A DNA stretch of 64,000 nt from CBDBBY01 sp965205055 (GCA_965205055.1 OZ242030.1:3906001-3970000); one strand, 5' to 3'. Positions 52,624 to 62,679 are shown, counted from the first letter of the stretch. The notes: generated from the sequence alone by a model not told the origin. Numbers and translations are program-made.

Positions 52624-53907
52624 GTGGCTGCGAATCATAACCTTCCGCGGCATATGCATGCTGAACTGGCGGATGCGTTGCGAGCATCGCGGATCGTAAA
52701 TCTTGTAGGACCGAGACAAGTCGGAAAAACAACGCTGGTGCGCGATCTCTTCGGCGAAGGCGAATTTCTGACCTTGGATGACGAAGCGGTTCTGAGCGCA
52801 GTGGAAGCTGACGCGTACGGTTTGCTTGACGAAAAACGAAAGGGCTTGGGCGGCAGGCCATTGATCATTGACGAAGTGCAGCGCTCCAAATCGCTTGCGC
52901 TTGCGATCAAACGCATCGTCGATCGGGATCGCCGCCGCGGACAATTCTTGCTGACCGGTTCATCGAATGTATTTTCCGCAGCAAGGATTTCGGACTCGCT
53001 TGCCGGCCGCGCCTTGACGCTCAAGCTGTGGCCGCTGACTGTAGCTGAAATCAAGGAACGCGGTCCGCACCAAATCCTTGATTGGGCGTTGCAGCGAAAC
53101 CCGCGACTTGCAGACCTGCCTGGAGCGGAGAACGCGACCCGCCACGAATGTATCGAGCTGGTCTTGGCGGGTGGGTATCCGGATATTCATGATCTGCCGA
53201 CGCGAGCGCGGCAACAACGGTATCGCTCCTATGTGGACACGATAGTCGAGCGCGACGTGGCTGATGTTCTGCCGATACGAAAACCGGACGCGCTGAGGCG
53301 GTTGATTGAGCTAATGGCGGCTCGAACAGGCGCGGAGCTCAACGTCTTGGCCCTTGCAAGCGATCTCGGAATTCAGCGTCCTACGGTCGAGCAGTATCTT
53401 GGTGTTCTGACCAAGCTCTCGATCATAAATCGGCTCGGACACTGGACTTCGAGCGAGGGCGGCCGCGACATAAAGAATGCGAAATACCACTTCGTCGACA
53501 CCGGCATCGCTGCCGCCATCAGACGCTTCAAGCCCGAGTCATTCGAAATAACCGCAAACCCTGCTGCCTTCGGCGGATTGCTGGAAACCTTCGTATTCAA
53601 CGAATTGATGAGAAGTCTGCCATTCCAGGAAAACGACCTTCGACTTTACCACTGGCGCAGCCGTGACAAACGCGAGATTGACATTGTCGTCGATGCCGGA
53701 ACTCGACTGGTGTGCGTTGAGGTCAAGGCGTCGTCGACAGTCAAGGCCGAAGATTTCAAGCATATCAAATGGTTCGCAAGCAAAGGGCCGGGGCAGGCCC
53801 GAACGGTTTCCGGGATCATCTTCTATCTTGGAAGCCAGGCGCTGCCGTTTGGAGATCGATGCTTTGCATTGCCGATCAGCAGTTTGTGGCCCGAATATGG
53901 CGTGTGA
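52624..53907 (+). CDS. AAA-family ATPase with DUF4143
   Basis: A 427-residue protein. Walker A VGPRQVGKTTLV (about residue 30), Walker B PLIIDEVQR (about residue 80), sensor LLTGSSN, then DUF4143 C-terminal domain with a nuclease-like EIDIVVDAG...VCVEVKAS segment. The start is GTG at 52624; internal ATG 52654 possible. These proteins are common, mobile and poorly understood; proposed as toxin- or defence-related ATPases. Confidence 0.87.
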   Translation: MAANHNLPRHMHAELADALRASRIVNLVGPRQVGKTTLVRDLFGEGEFLTLDDEAVLSAVEADAYGLLDEKRKGLGGRPLIIDEVQRSKSLALAIKRIVDRDRRRGQFLLTGSSNVFSAARISDSLAGRALTLKLWPLTVAEIKERGPHQILDWALQRNPRLADLPGAENATRHECIELVLAGGYPDIHDLPTRARQQRYRSYVDTIVERDVADVLPIRKPDALRRLIELMAARTGAELNVLALASDLGIQRPTVEQYLGVLTKLSIINRLGHWTSSEGGRDIKNAKYHFVDTGIAAAIRRFKPESFEITANPAAFGGLLETFVFNELMRSLPFQENDLRLYHWRSRDKREIDIVVDAGTRLVCVEVKASSTVKAEDFKHIKWFASKGPGQARTVSGIIFYLGSQALPFGDRCFALPISSLWPEYGV

Positions 53908-54187
53908 CAGCTTCCGTATGACCGGAGGCTCGGCCTGATCGAAAGAATCGGAGGGCAAATTCAAGCCTATTCTTTCGTATGAGTTTGAGTGATTCATTGA
54001 CACTGACTTCCGCCATCGATGATCTGCGGATGATTATGTGAGGGTTGCATAAAATGACCTGCACGAATGCGCGTGCAATTGCTCTGTTGGCGGCTTTGGC
54101 TGCGCCAGCCTTGCGAGTTCGTCCGATCCGATGCATGCTCCGCGCGGGTGCTGGTTTGCTGCTCGATTGGAAATGCGGAGGGACACA

Positions 54188-54799
54188 TTGTTGAAGCTGT
54201 ATTTTGACGTCAAGTCGCCGTTTGCGCGCAAGCCAATCGTGCTTCTTCATGAAGCAGGAGCTATTGATTCGGTTGAATTGGTGCCGGTCGCCGGGACGCC
54301 GATTGATCCGGGATCGTTTCCGACGACAGCCAACCCGCTCGGGAAGATCCCCGTGCTTGAACGCCAAGACGGGCCGGGCCTCTACGACAGTCGCGTGATA
54401 TGCAGATTCATCAACGAACATTTCGGCTGCTCGCTTTACCCGGAGCCGCCCAAGCTATGGGACGCATTGACGCTTGAGGCCACGGCCGACGGGATCATGG
54501 ATGCGGCAGTGCTCATTGTCTACGAATTCCGATGCAGATCCGAAGAGTCGCGAAGCGACGCTTGGGTGGACGGCCAATGGAGCAAAGTCGCCCGCGCGCT
54601 CGACGCGCTTGAAGAAAGATGGATCGAATATCTGGATGGGCCGATAGATATCGCCCATATCGCCGTCGGATGCGCGCTTGGTTATTTGGACTTCAGGCAT
54701 GAGTCCCGAGATTGGCGGGCCGCACATGGCCGGCTTGCCGCATGGAATAAAAACTTCGCGGCGCGACCGAGCATGAAGGCAACTGTTCCGAGGGCATGA
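54188..54799 (+). CDS. Glutathione S-transferase family protein
   Basis: A 203-residue GST. The thioredoxin-like N-terminus LKLYFDVKSPFARK contains the catalytic Ser of bacterial GSTs. NPLGKIPVLE (cis-Pro) and GLYDSRVICRFI (glutathione-binding Ser) follow, then a helical C-terminal domain. TTG start at 54188 has GGAGGG five bases upstream; the ATG at 54173 lies before that site. Convergent with the malonyl-CoA synthetase. Confidence 0.88.
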   Translation: MLKLYFDVKSPFARKPIVLLHEAGAIDSVELVPVAGTPIDPGSFPTTANPLGKIPVLERQDGPGLYDSRVICRFINEHFGCSLYPEPPKLWDALTLEATADGIMDAAVLIVYEFRCRSEESRSDAWVDGQWSKVARALDALEERWIEYLDGPIDIAHIAVGCALGYLDFRHESRDWRAAHGRLAAWNKNFAARPSMKATVPRA

Positions 54800-54817
54800 A
54801 GCTACGGAATTATTCGA

Positions 54818-56335
54818 TCACGCAGCATTGCAAACCGTCTTGAAGTCGCTGCGCAGAACCGACTTTTGCACTTTGCCCATCGCGTTTCTGGGAAGCGCCT
54901 CCATGATCGCGACATGCTTGGGATGCTTGTACCGCGCAAGTTTGTCGGCCAGAAAGTCTTCAATCTCTCGGATTGAGACGCCCGCGTCTTCGAGGACCAC
55001 GACGGCGACGGCCGCTTCGCCGAAATCGGAATGCGGAACTCCGAACACGGCGCTTTCCGCGACGCCGGGGCATCGGTCGATAACGCCTTCAATTTCTTTT
55101 GGGTAGATATTCAATCCCCCTGAGATCACGAGATCCTTTGCCCGGCCCTCTATCGCAATGAAGCCGTCGCTGTCTCGACTGGCGAGATCGCCGGTAATGA
55201 AATAGCCGTCATCGGTGAACTCCGATTTCGTTTTCTCCGGCATTCGCCAGTACCCGGAGAACAGGCCGGGGCTCTTGATTTCGAGCATTCCGGCTTCTCC
55301 TTCCTGCACCTCGCGAGCGGTTCCGCCTTCGCGGATGCGCAGTTCGACGCCCGCAAGCGGGAGGCCGACCGTGCCCGGCTTTCGCGGCCCGCGGTAGGGT
55401 ATCGAGGTGATCATGTTGGCTTCGGTCATTCCGTACCGTTCCAAGATTTCGTGTCCGGTTCGGCGGCGCCATTCGTCGTGGGTTTCGGGGAGCAGCGGAG
55501 CGGAGCCCGATATGAAGAGACGCATGTTGGAAGCGAGCGACCGGTTGAGTTCCGGCACCTGAAGCATCCGCGTGTAGAAGGTCGGAACGCCCATCAAGGC
55601 CGTTGCTTTGGGGAAGGCGCTCGAGACGGCATCCGCGTTGAATTTCTCAAAAAAGAGAAGCGTGCAGCCGGCCATCAGCGCGACGTTTGTCGCCACGAAC
55701 AGGCCATGCGTATGATAGGCAGGGAGCGCATGAATGAGCACGTCGGATTTCGTAAAGCGCCACAGCTTCGCGAGCACATCGCTATTCGTGGCAAGCGCCG
55801 AGTGGGAGAGCATTGCTCCTTTCGGTCGGCCGGTCGTTCCTGACGTATACAATATTGCAGCCAGATCGCTTGGAGACCGGGCGACCGGGTTTTGGGCACG
55901 GAGCGGTCGTTTCATTGCATCGATTTCTTGGCGCAAGGTATCAAGGTCGCAGATATGGGCCGCGTCGTTGCTTTTGCTCAAAGCATCAAAACGGCTTCGC
56001 TCGCAGATGAACAGTGCGGGTTCGGAATCTGCCACAAAATATTCGATCTCTTCCGATGTGTAAGCAGGATTGAGCGGCACGAAAATGCCGCCGGCCATGA
56101 CGGCGCCCAGATACACTTGAAGCGAGGCAATCGACTTTGATGCTTGGAAGGCGACTCGGTCTCCGGGCATGACGCCGAAATTCCGGAGTGCCGCCGCGAT
56201 GCGCCCGGCGCCGTCAAGGAAGTCCGCGTAAGAAAGACTCCTGCCGTCTTCGAAAATGGCGAACGGATGCAGCGAGTTCGGCTGCCTCGTCCGGCACAGC
56301 GCTTCAATGAGATGGTTGGCGATTTTCTCCTCCAA
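54818..56335 (-). CDS. matB: Malonyl-CoA synthetase (MatB-like, AMP-binding)
   Basis: A 505-residue acyl-adenylate-forming enzyme. ATP motif YTSGTTGRPKGA, then HALPAYHTHGLFVA, MGVPTFYTRML, RLFISGSAPLLPETHDEWRRRTGHEILERYGMTE, and GYFITGDLA, with the catalytic Lys in PRNAMGKVQK. This wording, particularly the HTHGLF and GHEILERYGMTE segments, is typical of MatB malonyl-CoA synthetases. The start is a TTG at 56335; a strong GGAGGAG lies within the first codons, so a later non-standard start is possible. No malonate transporter is adjacent. Confidence 0.85.
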   Translation of the reverse strand: MEEKIANHLIEALCRTRQPNSLHPFAIFEDGRSLSYADFLDGAGRIAAALRNFGVMPGDRVAFQASKSIASLQVYLGAVMAGGIFVPLNPAYTSEEIEYFVADSEPALFICERSRFDALSKSNDAAHICDLDTLRQEIDAMKRPLRAQNPVARSPSDLAAILYTSGTTGRPKGAMLSHSALATNSDVLAKLWRFTKSDVLIHALPAYHTHGLFVATNVALMAGCTLLFFEKFNADAVSSAFPKATALMGVPTFYTRMLQVPELNRSLASNMRLFISGSAPLLPETHDEWRRRTGHEILERYGMTEANMITSIPYRGPRKPGTVGLPLAGVELRIREGGTAREVQEGEAGMLEIKSPGLFSGYWRMPEKTKSEFTDDGYFITGDLASRDSDGFIAIEGRAKDLVISGGLNIYPKEIEGVIDRCPGVAESAVFGVPHSDFGEAAVAVVVLEDAGVSIREIEDFLADKLARYKHPKHVAIMEALPRNAMGKVQKSVLRSDFKTVCNAA

Positions 56336-56662
56336 CGGATTGCAAGCTTATTGAGTCTCGGCAGGACCTTAACGAGTTTCCCCGCATTCTTGAAACCGCA
56401 AAGCACATGCCGCCCTCGGAAACTGGCCGATTTCGCGAGTGCGCGATGAAAGCCATGAGCGCATCCTGCGAAGCGAAGTATCCAGCGAATTTGGCCGCCT
56501 TGCCAAACCGACCTGAGTGGCTGATAGAATCTTGAAGGAATTTCAATCCGCGGCGGGAAAAGCTGAAGTTCGCGCTGCGCCGAGAACTTGGAAGTCATCA
56601 AGGCAAAAGACATCATGTCGGAGGTTGTTGACCAGACTCGGTCCACTGGGCAAAGTGATCGA

Positions 56663-57682
56663 ATGACGCAAAAACGGCCCAATGTCGCGCCGACCGCGGC
56701 AAGCTCTGCCGAGAGTGCGGCGGATGCGGCGTTTCCGCGAATTCCCTCGGCATCTGAATCAGGCAAGGCAACGAAAGGCCGTCGCGACGCAGGAAGGAAA
56801 GGGGAAGCCCGCAATCCGCTGTTTTTTGCGCTTCAGCATGCGGATTGCCGCGACTTTCTTCCCACCATTGAAGCGAACAGCGTCCATTTGACGGTCACGG
56901 ACCCGCCGTATTTCCTTGAGGGACTCGACAACGTCTGGCGAAACGGCCGCGATGGAGCTCCTCGCGCGACCGGCTCAGTCGGAAGCCTGCCCGTCGGGAT
57001 GAAGTTTGATCCTCGACAGGGTCTGGCCTTGCAAGCATTCATCTCGCAGGTCGGCGAAGGGATTATGAATGCCATGAAGCCGGGAGCGTTCGCCGTCGTG
57101 TTCAGCCAGCCGCGCCTGGTCCACAGGATGGCCGTCGGCCTGGAAGATGTCGGGTTCGAAATACGCGACCTCTATGCATGGCGGTTTACGCGTCATGCTC
57201 AATCCAAAGCGTTCACTTTGAACCATTTCGTGGATCGAATGGATCGCCCGAAGTCGGAGCGCGAGACGATCAAAAATCATATGGGTGGGCGCAAGACTCC
57301 GCAGCTCCGCCCGCAATTCGAAGCGATGATTCTGGCCCAGAAGCCGCGCGAGGGAACATTCATCGAGAATTGGACCAAGCATGAGACCGGACTCGTTGAC
57401 ACGACGGAAAGGCTGAACGGGAAAGGCCCGGCGACCGTGATGACCGTGGAGAAGCCCTCCCGGGACCGGTACAACTCCCACCTGACGGTCAAGCCGCTCG
57501 AATTGGTCGAACACCTGATCCGGCTGTTTTCGCTGCCGGGGCAGGTCGTGCTTGATCCGTTCTTCGGGAGCGGCACGACTGCGTTGGCGGCTAAACGCGC
57601 GGGCCGCTCGTGCATAGGCATCGAAATAAATGGCGAGTATGTCGATATCGCCAAGCGCAGACTCGGAGAATCCGCGTCGTGA
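56663..57682 (+). CDS. Solitary beta-class DNA methyltransferase
   Basis: About 340 residues. Motif IV TDPPYFLEG lies near residue 95; motif I LDPFFGSGTTALAAKRAG is near the C-terminus, so the order is beta-class (N6-adenine or N4-cytosine). LTVKPLELVEHLI precedes motif I. The N-terminal 50 residues are low-complexity Ala/Lys/Arg-rich. ATG 56663 is used; 56588 is also in frame. No restriction enzyme gene is recognisable nearby, so it is either an orphan epigenetic methyltransferase or a remnant of a restriction-modification pair. Confidence 0.86.
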   Translation: MTQKRPNVAPTAASSAESAADAAFPRIPSASESGKATKGRRDAGRKGEARNPLFFALQHADCRDFLPTIEANSVHLTVTDPPYFLEGLDNVWRNGRDGAPRATGSVGSLPVGMKFDPRQGLALQAFISQVGEGIMNAMKPGAFAVVFSQPRLVHRMAVGLEDVGFEIRDLYAWRFTRHAQSKAFTLNHFVDRMDRPKSERETIKNHMGGRKTPQLRPQFEAMILAQKPREGTFIENWTKHETGLVDTTERLNGKGPATVMTVEKPSRDRYNSHLTVKPLELVEHLIRLFSLPGQVVLDPFFGSGTTALAAKRAGRSCIGIEINGEYVDIAKRRLGESAS

Positions 57683-58180
57683 CGGGATTTCGCCTGTCGC
57701 AACTGCAAGTCGGCCATTCTGATCGAAATGGACCGATTTATGCTCGGTCTGCGGGCCGTCGCTCGCGGTATGCCGTCCATTTCGGCCTCGTCTCCTGAGT
57801 TCGGAGAATCATGCATCCTGCGCAATGATGCGAGTCGTTGTTCTGTTCCCTTAACGCCCGCGCCTTCACTGCATTTTGCTTGAATATCGGATGCGGCCTG
57901 CCCGTGATGTTTCTGTCGCCTGCAAAAATTCGTCGGCTTGAAGGAGCGGTGTTTCCGACATGGCAGGCGCGACGGAAAATTTGGTCTTGCAGTCGCAAAT
58001 GGGGGAGACTCCGCTCAATGTCCGGTCCGCATGGCGACGATCTGCAAAGTGGAGCTCGGCAGTCTAGACGTGCGAAGATTTGAATTGTAGAAAGTGCTCT
58101 GGATCCCGCGCCTCGTCTTGGCGGCGATCGGGAAAACATGTGAATCACCGAGACGCCGGGCTTTTGTAAGGAGGCGCATT
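57683..58180. other. Intergenic region
   Basis: About 500 bp between the methyltransferase and the bc1 operon. Small frames on both strands lack recognisable products. The right end holds AAGGAGG, the ribosome-binding site of the Rieske gene, and presumably the operon promoter. Confidence 0.5.
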
Positions 58181-58744
58181 TTGTCGGATGCAGAACCCGT
58201 CGCAGGGACCCGCAGGGATTTCATATACTACGCCACGGCCGGGACCGGCGTTGTCGCCGGCGGTGCGGCCGTCTGGCCGTTGATCGATCAAATGAACCCG
58301 AGTGCCGATGTGCAGGCGCTTTCGTCGATTCAGGTCGACGTCGGTGGCGTTGAGCCCGGCACTCAGATCACTGTGAAATGGCTTGGCAAGCCTGTTTTCA
58401 TCCGTCGCCGGACAGCCGATGAGATCGAAGCCGCTCGCGCGGCGGATCTGGACGCGCTCGTTGATCCGCTCGCGAGGAACGCGAACAGGCCGGATGAAAC
58501 CGATGCGCGGGACGAATTCCGCACCGTCGACGAGGCGGGCGAATGGCTCGTGATGGTCGGCGTCTGCACGCATCTCGGCTGCGTTCCTCTCGGAGACGGC
58601 GCCGGCGAATTCGGCGGGTGGTTCTGCCCCTGCCACGGCTCTCACTACGACACGGCCGGCAGGATTCGCAAAGGCCCTGCGCCGGAGAACCTCGAGGTTC
58701 CGCTCGCGGTCTTCTTGGATGAAACGACGCTCAAGCTGGGTTGA
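58181..58744 (+). CDS. petA: Ubiquinol-cytochrome c reductase Rieske iron-sulfur subunit
   Basis: A 187-residue Rieske protein. N-terminal twin-arginine-like anchor (TRRDFIYYATAGTGVVAGG), then the 2Fe-2S ligand boxes CTHLGC and CPCHGSHYD. Start is TTG at 58181 with AAGGAGG six bases upstream; ATG at 58094 is unlikely as it lies before the ribosome-binding site. First gene of the fbcFBC-type operon. Confidence 0.96.
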   Translation: MSDAEPVAGTRRDFIYYATAGTGVVAGGAAVWPLIDQMNPSADVQALSSIQVDVGGVEPGTQITVKWLGKPVFIRRRTADEIEAARAADLDALVDPLARNANRPDETDARDEFRTVDEAGEWLVMVGVCTHLGCVPLGDGAGEFGGWFCPCHGSHYDTAGRIRKGPAPENLEVPLAVFLDETTLKLG

Positions 58745-58755
58745 GGAAAAGCGCA

Positions 58756-60087
58756 ATGTCCCGCATTCCGCATGATCACTACGTGCCCGAGTCCGCGTTC
58801 GGCAAATGGCTCCATGCACGTTTGCCGGTAATGTCGATCATCTACGACACGCTGATGATCCCCACTCCGAAGAATCTGAATTGGATGTGGATCTGGGGCA
58901 TCGTCGTGACATTCTGCCTGGCGCTCCAGATTGTGACGGGCATCGTTCTCGCGATGCATTACACTCCGCACGCCGACATGGCGTTCGCGAGCATCGAGCA
59001 CATCATGCGGAACGTGAACGGCGGCTGGGCCTTGCGTTACCTGCATGCCAACGGAGCTTCGCTCTTCTTCTTCGCTGTCTATCTGCACATATTTCGTAGT
59101 CTCTACTACGGATCGTACAAGCCGCCCCGCGAGATGACCTGGATCATCGGCATGTTGATCTATGTGCTGATGATGGCGACCGCGTTCATGGGCTACGTGC
59201 TTCCGTGGGGGCAAATGTCGTTCTGGGGCGCGACCGTCATCACCGGACTGTTCGGCGCCATACCGGGGGTCGGGGAGGCGCTTCAGACTTGGCTGCTCGG
59301 CGGCCCGGCGGTCGACAACCCCACGCTCAACCGGTTCTTCTCGCTTCACTATCTGTTGCCGTTCGCCATTGCGGGCATCGTCGTGCTCCATATCTGGGCA
59401 TTCCATACGACCGGGAACAACAATCCTGCAGGGGTGGAAGTGCGGCGAAGCAGCCGGGAAGAAGCGGACCGCGACACCGTGCCGTTCTGGCCCTACTTCG
59501 TGATCAAGGACTTGTTCGCTCTCGCGATCATATTGGCGATTTTCTTCGCGATCGTCGGCTTCATGCCCAACTTCCTGGGCCACCCCGACAACTACATCGA
59601 AGCGAACCCGCTCGCCACGCCGGAGCATATCGTGCCTGAATGGTACTTCCTGCCCTTTTACGCGATCCTTCGGGCCTTCACCTCCGATGTCTGGATCGTG
59701 CAGTTCACGAGCTTCATCACCGGAGGGATCATCGACGCGAAGTTTTTCGGCGTCATGGCCATGTTCGGTTCGATGGTGGTGCTCGCGCTGGTGCCGTGGC
59801 TCGACACCTCGTCCGTCAAATCGGGGCGGTACCGGCCGATGTTCAAATGGTGGTTCGCTCTGCTCGTGCTTGATTTTGTAGTTCTGACTTGGGCCGGCGG
59901 AAGGCCTGCCGAAGGCATCTACGCGATCATTTCGCTCGCGGGCTCAGCGTATTGGTTCCTTTATTTCCTCGTGATCCTTCCTCTGCTCGGCGTTCTCGAG
60001 AAGCCGCTGGATCGACCGAACACGATTGAAGATGATTTCGATTTGCGACATCCTCAAGATGAAATCCCAGCGGTCAAGCCGGAATGA
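58756..60087 (+). CDS. petB: Cytochrome b of the bc1 complex
   Basis: A 443-residue membrane protein with eight spans. Heme-ligand His pairs are in the HANGASLFFF-type span (before HIFRSLYYGS) and in HYLLPFAI/HIWAFHTTG. PEWYFLPFYAILRA is the Qo-site PEWY signature. ATG 58756 is chosen for the conserved MSRIPHDHYVP start. Its stop overlaps the cytochrome c1 ATG. Confidence 0.97.
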   Translation: MSRIPHDHYVPESAFGKWLHARLPVMSIIYDTLMIPTPKNLNWMWIWGIVVTFCLALQIVTGIVLAMHYTPHADMAFASIEHIMRNVNGGWALRYLHANGASLFFFAVYLHIFRSLYYGSYKPPREMTWIIGMLIYVLMMATAFMGYVLPWGQMSFWGATVITGLFGAIPGVGEALQTWLLGGPAVDNPTLNRFFSLHYLLPFAIAGIVVLHIWAFHTTGNNNPAGVEVRRSSREEADRDTVPFWPYFVIKDLFALAIILAIFFAIVGFMPNFLGHPDNYIEANPLATPEHIVPEWYFLPFYAILRAFTSDVWIVQFTSFITGGIIDAKFFGVMAMFGSMVVLALVPWLDTSSVKSGRYRPMFKWWFALLVLDFVVLTWAGGRPAEGIYAIISLAGSAYWFLYFLVILPLLGVLEKPLDRPNTIEDDFDLRHPQDEIPAVKPE

Positions 60088-60899
60088 ACAGAATGCGAAA
60101 GTCGAAATTTGCGCTGAAAGACGTCGTCTCGGCCGTGCTCGCTTCGCTGGTGGCCGCGAATGCGGCCTTTGCAGCGGGAGAAGCTTACGTCGAAGACTTC
60201 TCGTTTTCCTTCGAAGGTCCGTTCGGAAAATACGATCAGGACCAGCTTCAGCGTGGCCTGATCGTTTATCAGGAGGTTTGCGCCGCCTGCCACGGCCTCA
60301 GATACGTGCCGTTTCGGACGCTGGGCGACGAAGGCGGAGTCGGGCTCAGCGAAAACGCGGTCAAGGCGTTCGCCGAGAACAATTACGAGGTGTTCGATCC
60401 GGAGCTCGACGATACCAGGCCCGCCAAGCCCACTGATCATTTTCCCGCCAACGACTCCGTCGGCGCGCCCGACCTGTCCTTGATGACGAAGGCCCGGGCC
60501 GGCTTCCACGGCCCGGAGGGCACAGGACTGACGCAGTTGTTCCGGGGCGTGGGCGGCCCGGAATACGTCGCCTCCTTGTTGACCGGCTACACCGGCGAGG
60601 AGAAGGAAGAGGCAGGAACATTTCTTTACGCCAACACGGCTTACGGAGGCGGCTGGATTTCAATGGCTCCGCCGTTGACGGACGGGATCGTGGAATTTTC
60701 CGACGGCTCCGACAATTCGGTGCGGGATCTGGCGGAGGACGTCACGGCATTCCTGACATGGGCCGCCGAGCCAAAAATGATGGCTCGCAAAAGGATGGGC
60801 TTCACCAGCGTTGCGTTGCTGGCCCTGTTGGCCGTGCTGCTTTACCTGACGAACAAGAGGATCTGGGAGCCGGTCAAGCGGCGGGACAAGGTCGAATGA
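60084..60899 (+). CDS. petC: Cytochrome c1 of the bc1 complex
   Basis: A 271-residue cytochrome. Signal sequence ending near AAFA, heme-binding CAACHGLRYVPFR, methionine-ligand region around PKMMARKRMGF near the C-terminal membrane anchor (FTSVALLALLAVLLYLT). ATGA overlap with cytochrome b. Followed by a hairpin at 60900-60923. Confidence 0.96.
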   Translation: MNRMRKSKFALKDVVSAVLASLVAANAAFAAGEAYVEDFSFSFEGPFGKYDQDQLQRGLIVYQEVCAACHGLRYVPFRTLGDEGGVGLSENAVKAFAENNYEVFDPELDDTRPAKPTDHFPANDSVGAPDLSLMTKARAGFHGPEGTGLTQLFRGVGGPEYVASLLTGYTGEEKEEAGTFLYANTAYGGGWISMAPPLTDGIVEFSDGSDNSVRDLAEDVTAFLTWAAEPKMMARKRMGFTSVALLALLAVLLYLTNKRIWEPVKRRDKVE

Positions 60900-60923
60900 A
60901 TCGGCGGCCGCAGTTCCGCCGAT
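60900..60923. terminator. Hairpin between convergent genes
   Basis: ATCGGCGG (60900-60907) pairs with CCGCCGAT (60916-60923), with an 8-base loop and no T-run. Probable transcription end for the bc1 operon and perhaps for the convergent protease gene. Confidence 0.5.
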
Positions 60924-60933
60924 CGAGCGAGTT

Positions 60934-62679
60934 TCAAAATCTGTAGTTGAACCCGGCGACAATTTTGTTTTGCGGCTGGCCGTCGCCCTTTTGGCCGACC
61001 CGTCCGCCGATCATGTAGGTCGCGCTGGAATCAGGCTTGAAACGCATCATCAGATCGGCATGGCGATTCCATGGGCTTTCTCCGATCTCGACCTTGCCGA
61101 ATGCCGTTTCGGCCGACCCGCCTGCAAACCGGTCGGCATGGAGGGAAGCGTCCAGTTGCACGGCAGGCGTCAATTGAAATTTCCGCCTGGCCGAGACGCC
61201 GAGAGCGGTTCCGTGAGCCGAATCCAGCAGATCGCCGGTCCCTTCGGAATCGGCGTAGGTCGCGCGCAAAAACAGCGAATCGTGTCCCAGACTCACATCG
61301 AGCTTGTCGGAGGTCCCGTATCCGAATTCCGGCGTGAGACCGAAAAAATTGTTCGATTGCCCGTATGCCGCGGCTGCGAAAAATCCGCCTTCCAGCCCAA
61401 TTCCGCTGCCGATCATTTCCGCGCCGCCATCCGACTCCGCTATGGGGAAGAGGCCGGTTTTTCCGGAATGCGCGTTTTCCGGAACGCCGGCGGAGAAATT
61501 CGTCGCGTGGAACAGCGCCGGCCTGAGCGAGGCGAGCCGAACGGTCCGCGTGCTTTCGCGCGCGGTTTCGAAATTGCCCCCGACTTCGGCGGCTCCGGGA
61601 AATCCGAGCGAGTTGATCGCCGCCGGGCTGGGCGAGCTGGCAAGCTGCGCGAAGTCGTCATCGGAAACAAGCCGCCACTCCCCTCTCGCATCCAATTCGG
61701 TCATGCATGTGAAGTCCGCCACCCCTAGGCCGGTCAGGCCGGGCGAATTGTTGGCGCAGGTCTTTGCGAGCCGAATCAGATCCTCGCCCGAGGTGCTCGG
61801 GAAATAGGCGAGAACGCTTGCCAGGGCCATTGCGACGTTCGGCGCGCTGAAGGATGTTCCGAAAACCGGCTCGGATGATCCGGGCAGCCTGTATCTGAAA
61901 GGCGCGTATATGCACGCGCTTTCGACGCCGATGCAGCCGACCGCTCTCTTTTCACGAACGACGCGGCCAAATTGCCTGCGGTAACCCGAAACGTACAGGA
62001 CCTTGTCGGCCTCGACCGCTTCCATGGTCCTGTCGATCATCCTTGAAATCGCTTCTTCGTCCCCGGGCCTGATGTCTTCCTCGGGGAAGTGGAAGAAGAA
62101 ATCGCGCTCGTCGTTGCCGGCGGATTGAACGACGACGAACGGCAGCGATGCGCCGTACCGCTCGATCATCGCATAAGTATTCGGCTCGATCGAAAGCGAA
62201 ACGATCTTCGTCGTGTCCGCGATCTGCCCGATCAGATCGTTCGTCAAAGTTATCGCATTGTCGTCTTTATCCACTTCCTCGGGATTGTAGAGAGTGAACG
62301 GCAGCGATCCCGCCAAGGGATCCCCCCAGTTTTCGCAGGTTTTGACGAACGAATGGCAAGCGACCGAACCGACAAGGATGGAATGCTCGTCTTCGGCTGT
62401 CGCATACTCAGCGATCCCCACCATTTCGGCAAGTTCGTCGTTGGTCGCCCGGATCTCGTGTATAGGAAGTAGGTTCAATCCCGGTGCGGCGAAAATTCCG
62501 TAATCCGCCGGGTTTCTCGGCGGAGCCGCAGTTCTCCGCACATCGGACACGACCGCGCTCGTCGTCGTCACGGAACCGCCTCCCCCGCCGCATGCGGCCA
62601 GCGCCGCAGCGGCCGAGGCAAGCGCCAGGCATTTGATGCCGGGCAGGTTCGCCTTGAGTCTTTTCAATGCTTCGATCAT
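60934..62679 (-). CDS. Subtilisin-like lipoprotein with beta-rich C-terminal domain
   Basis: A 581-residue exported protein. The N-terminus has a lipoprotein signal ending LAAC-GGGGG, a typical flexible spacer. Residues about 40-300 resemble a peptidase S8 domain: EHSILVGSVA (His motif-like), QSAGNDE (oxyanion Asn) and GTSFSAPNVAMALASVLAYF (catalytic Ser). The Asp motif is not clear. The C-terminal 250 residues are strand-rich with aromatic end residues (KIVAGFNYRF), as in beta-barrel autotransporters. Likely anchored at or passing the outer membrane. Confidence 0.78.
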   Translation of the reverse strand: MIEALKRLKANLPGIKCLALASAAAALAACGGGGGSVTTTSAVVSDVRRTAAPPRNPADYGIFAAPGLNLLPIHEIRATNDELAEMVGIAEYATAEDEHSILVGSVACHSFVKTCENWGDPLAGSLPFTLYNPEEVDKDDNAITLTNDLIGQIADTTKIVSLSIEPNTYAMIERYGASLPFVVVQSAGNDERDFFFHFPEEDIRPGDEEAISRMIDRTMEAVEADKVLYVSGYRRQFGRVVREKRAVGCIGVESACIYAPFRYRLPGSSEPVFGTSFSAPNVAMALASVLAYFPSTSGEDLIRLAKTCANNSPGLTGLGVADFTCMTELDARGEWRLVSDDDFAQLASSPSPAAINSLGFPGAAEVGGNFETARESTRTVRLASLRPALFHATNFSAGVPENAHSGKTGLFPIAESDGGAEMIGSGIGLEGGFFAAAAYGQSNNFFGLTPEFGYGTSDKLDVSLGHDSLFLRATYADSEGTGDLLDSAHGTALGVSARRKFQLTPAVQLDASLHADRFAGGSAETAFGKVEIGESPWNRHADLMMRFKPDSSATYMIGGRVGQKGDGQPQNKIVAGFNYRF

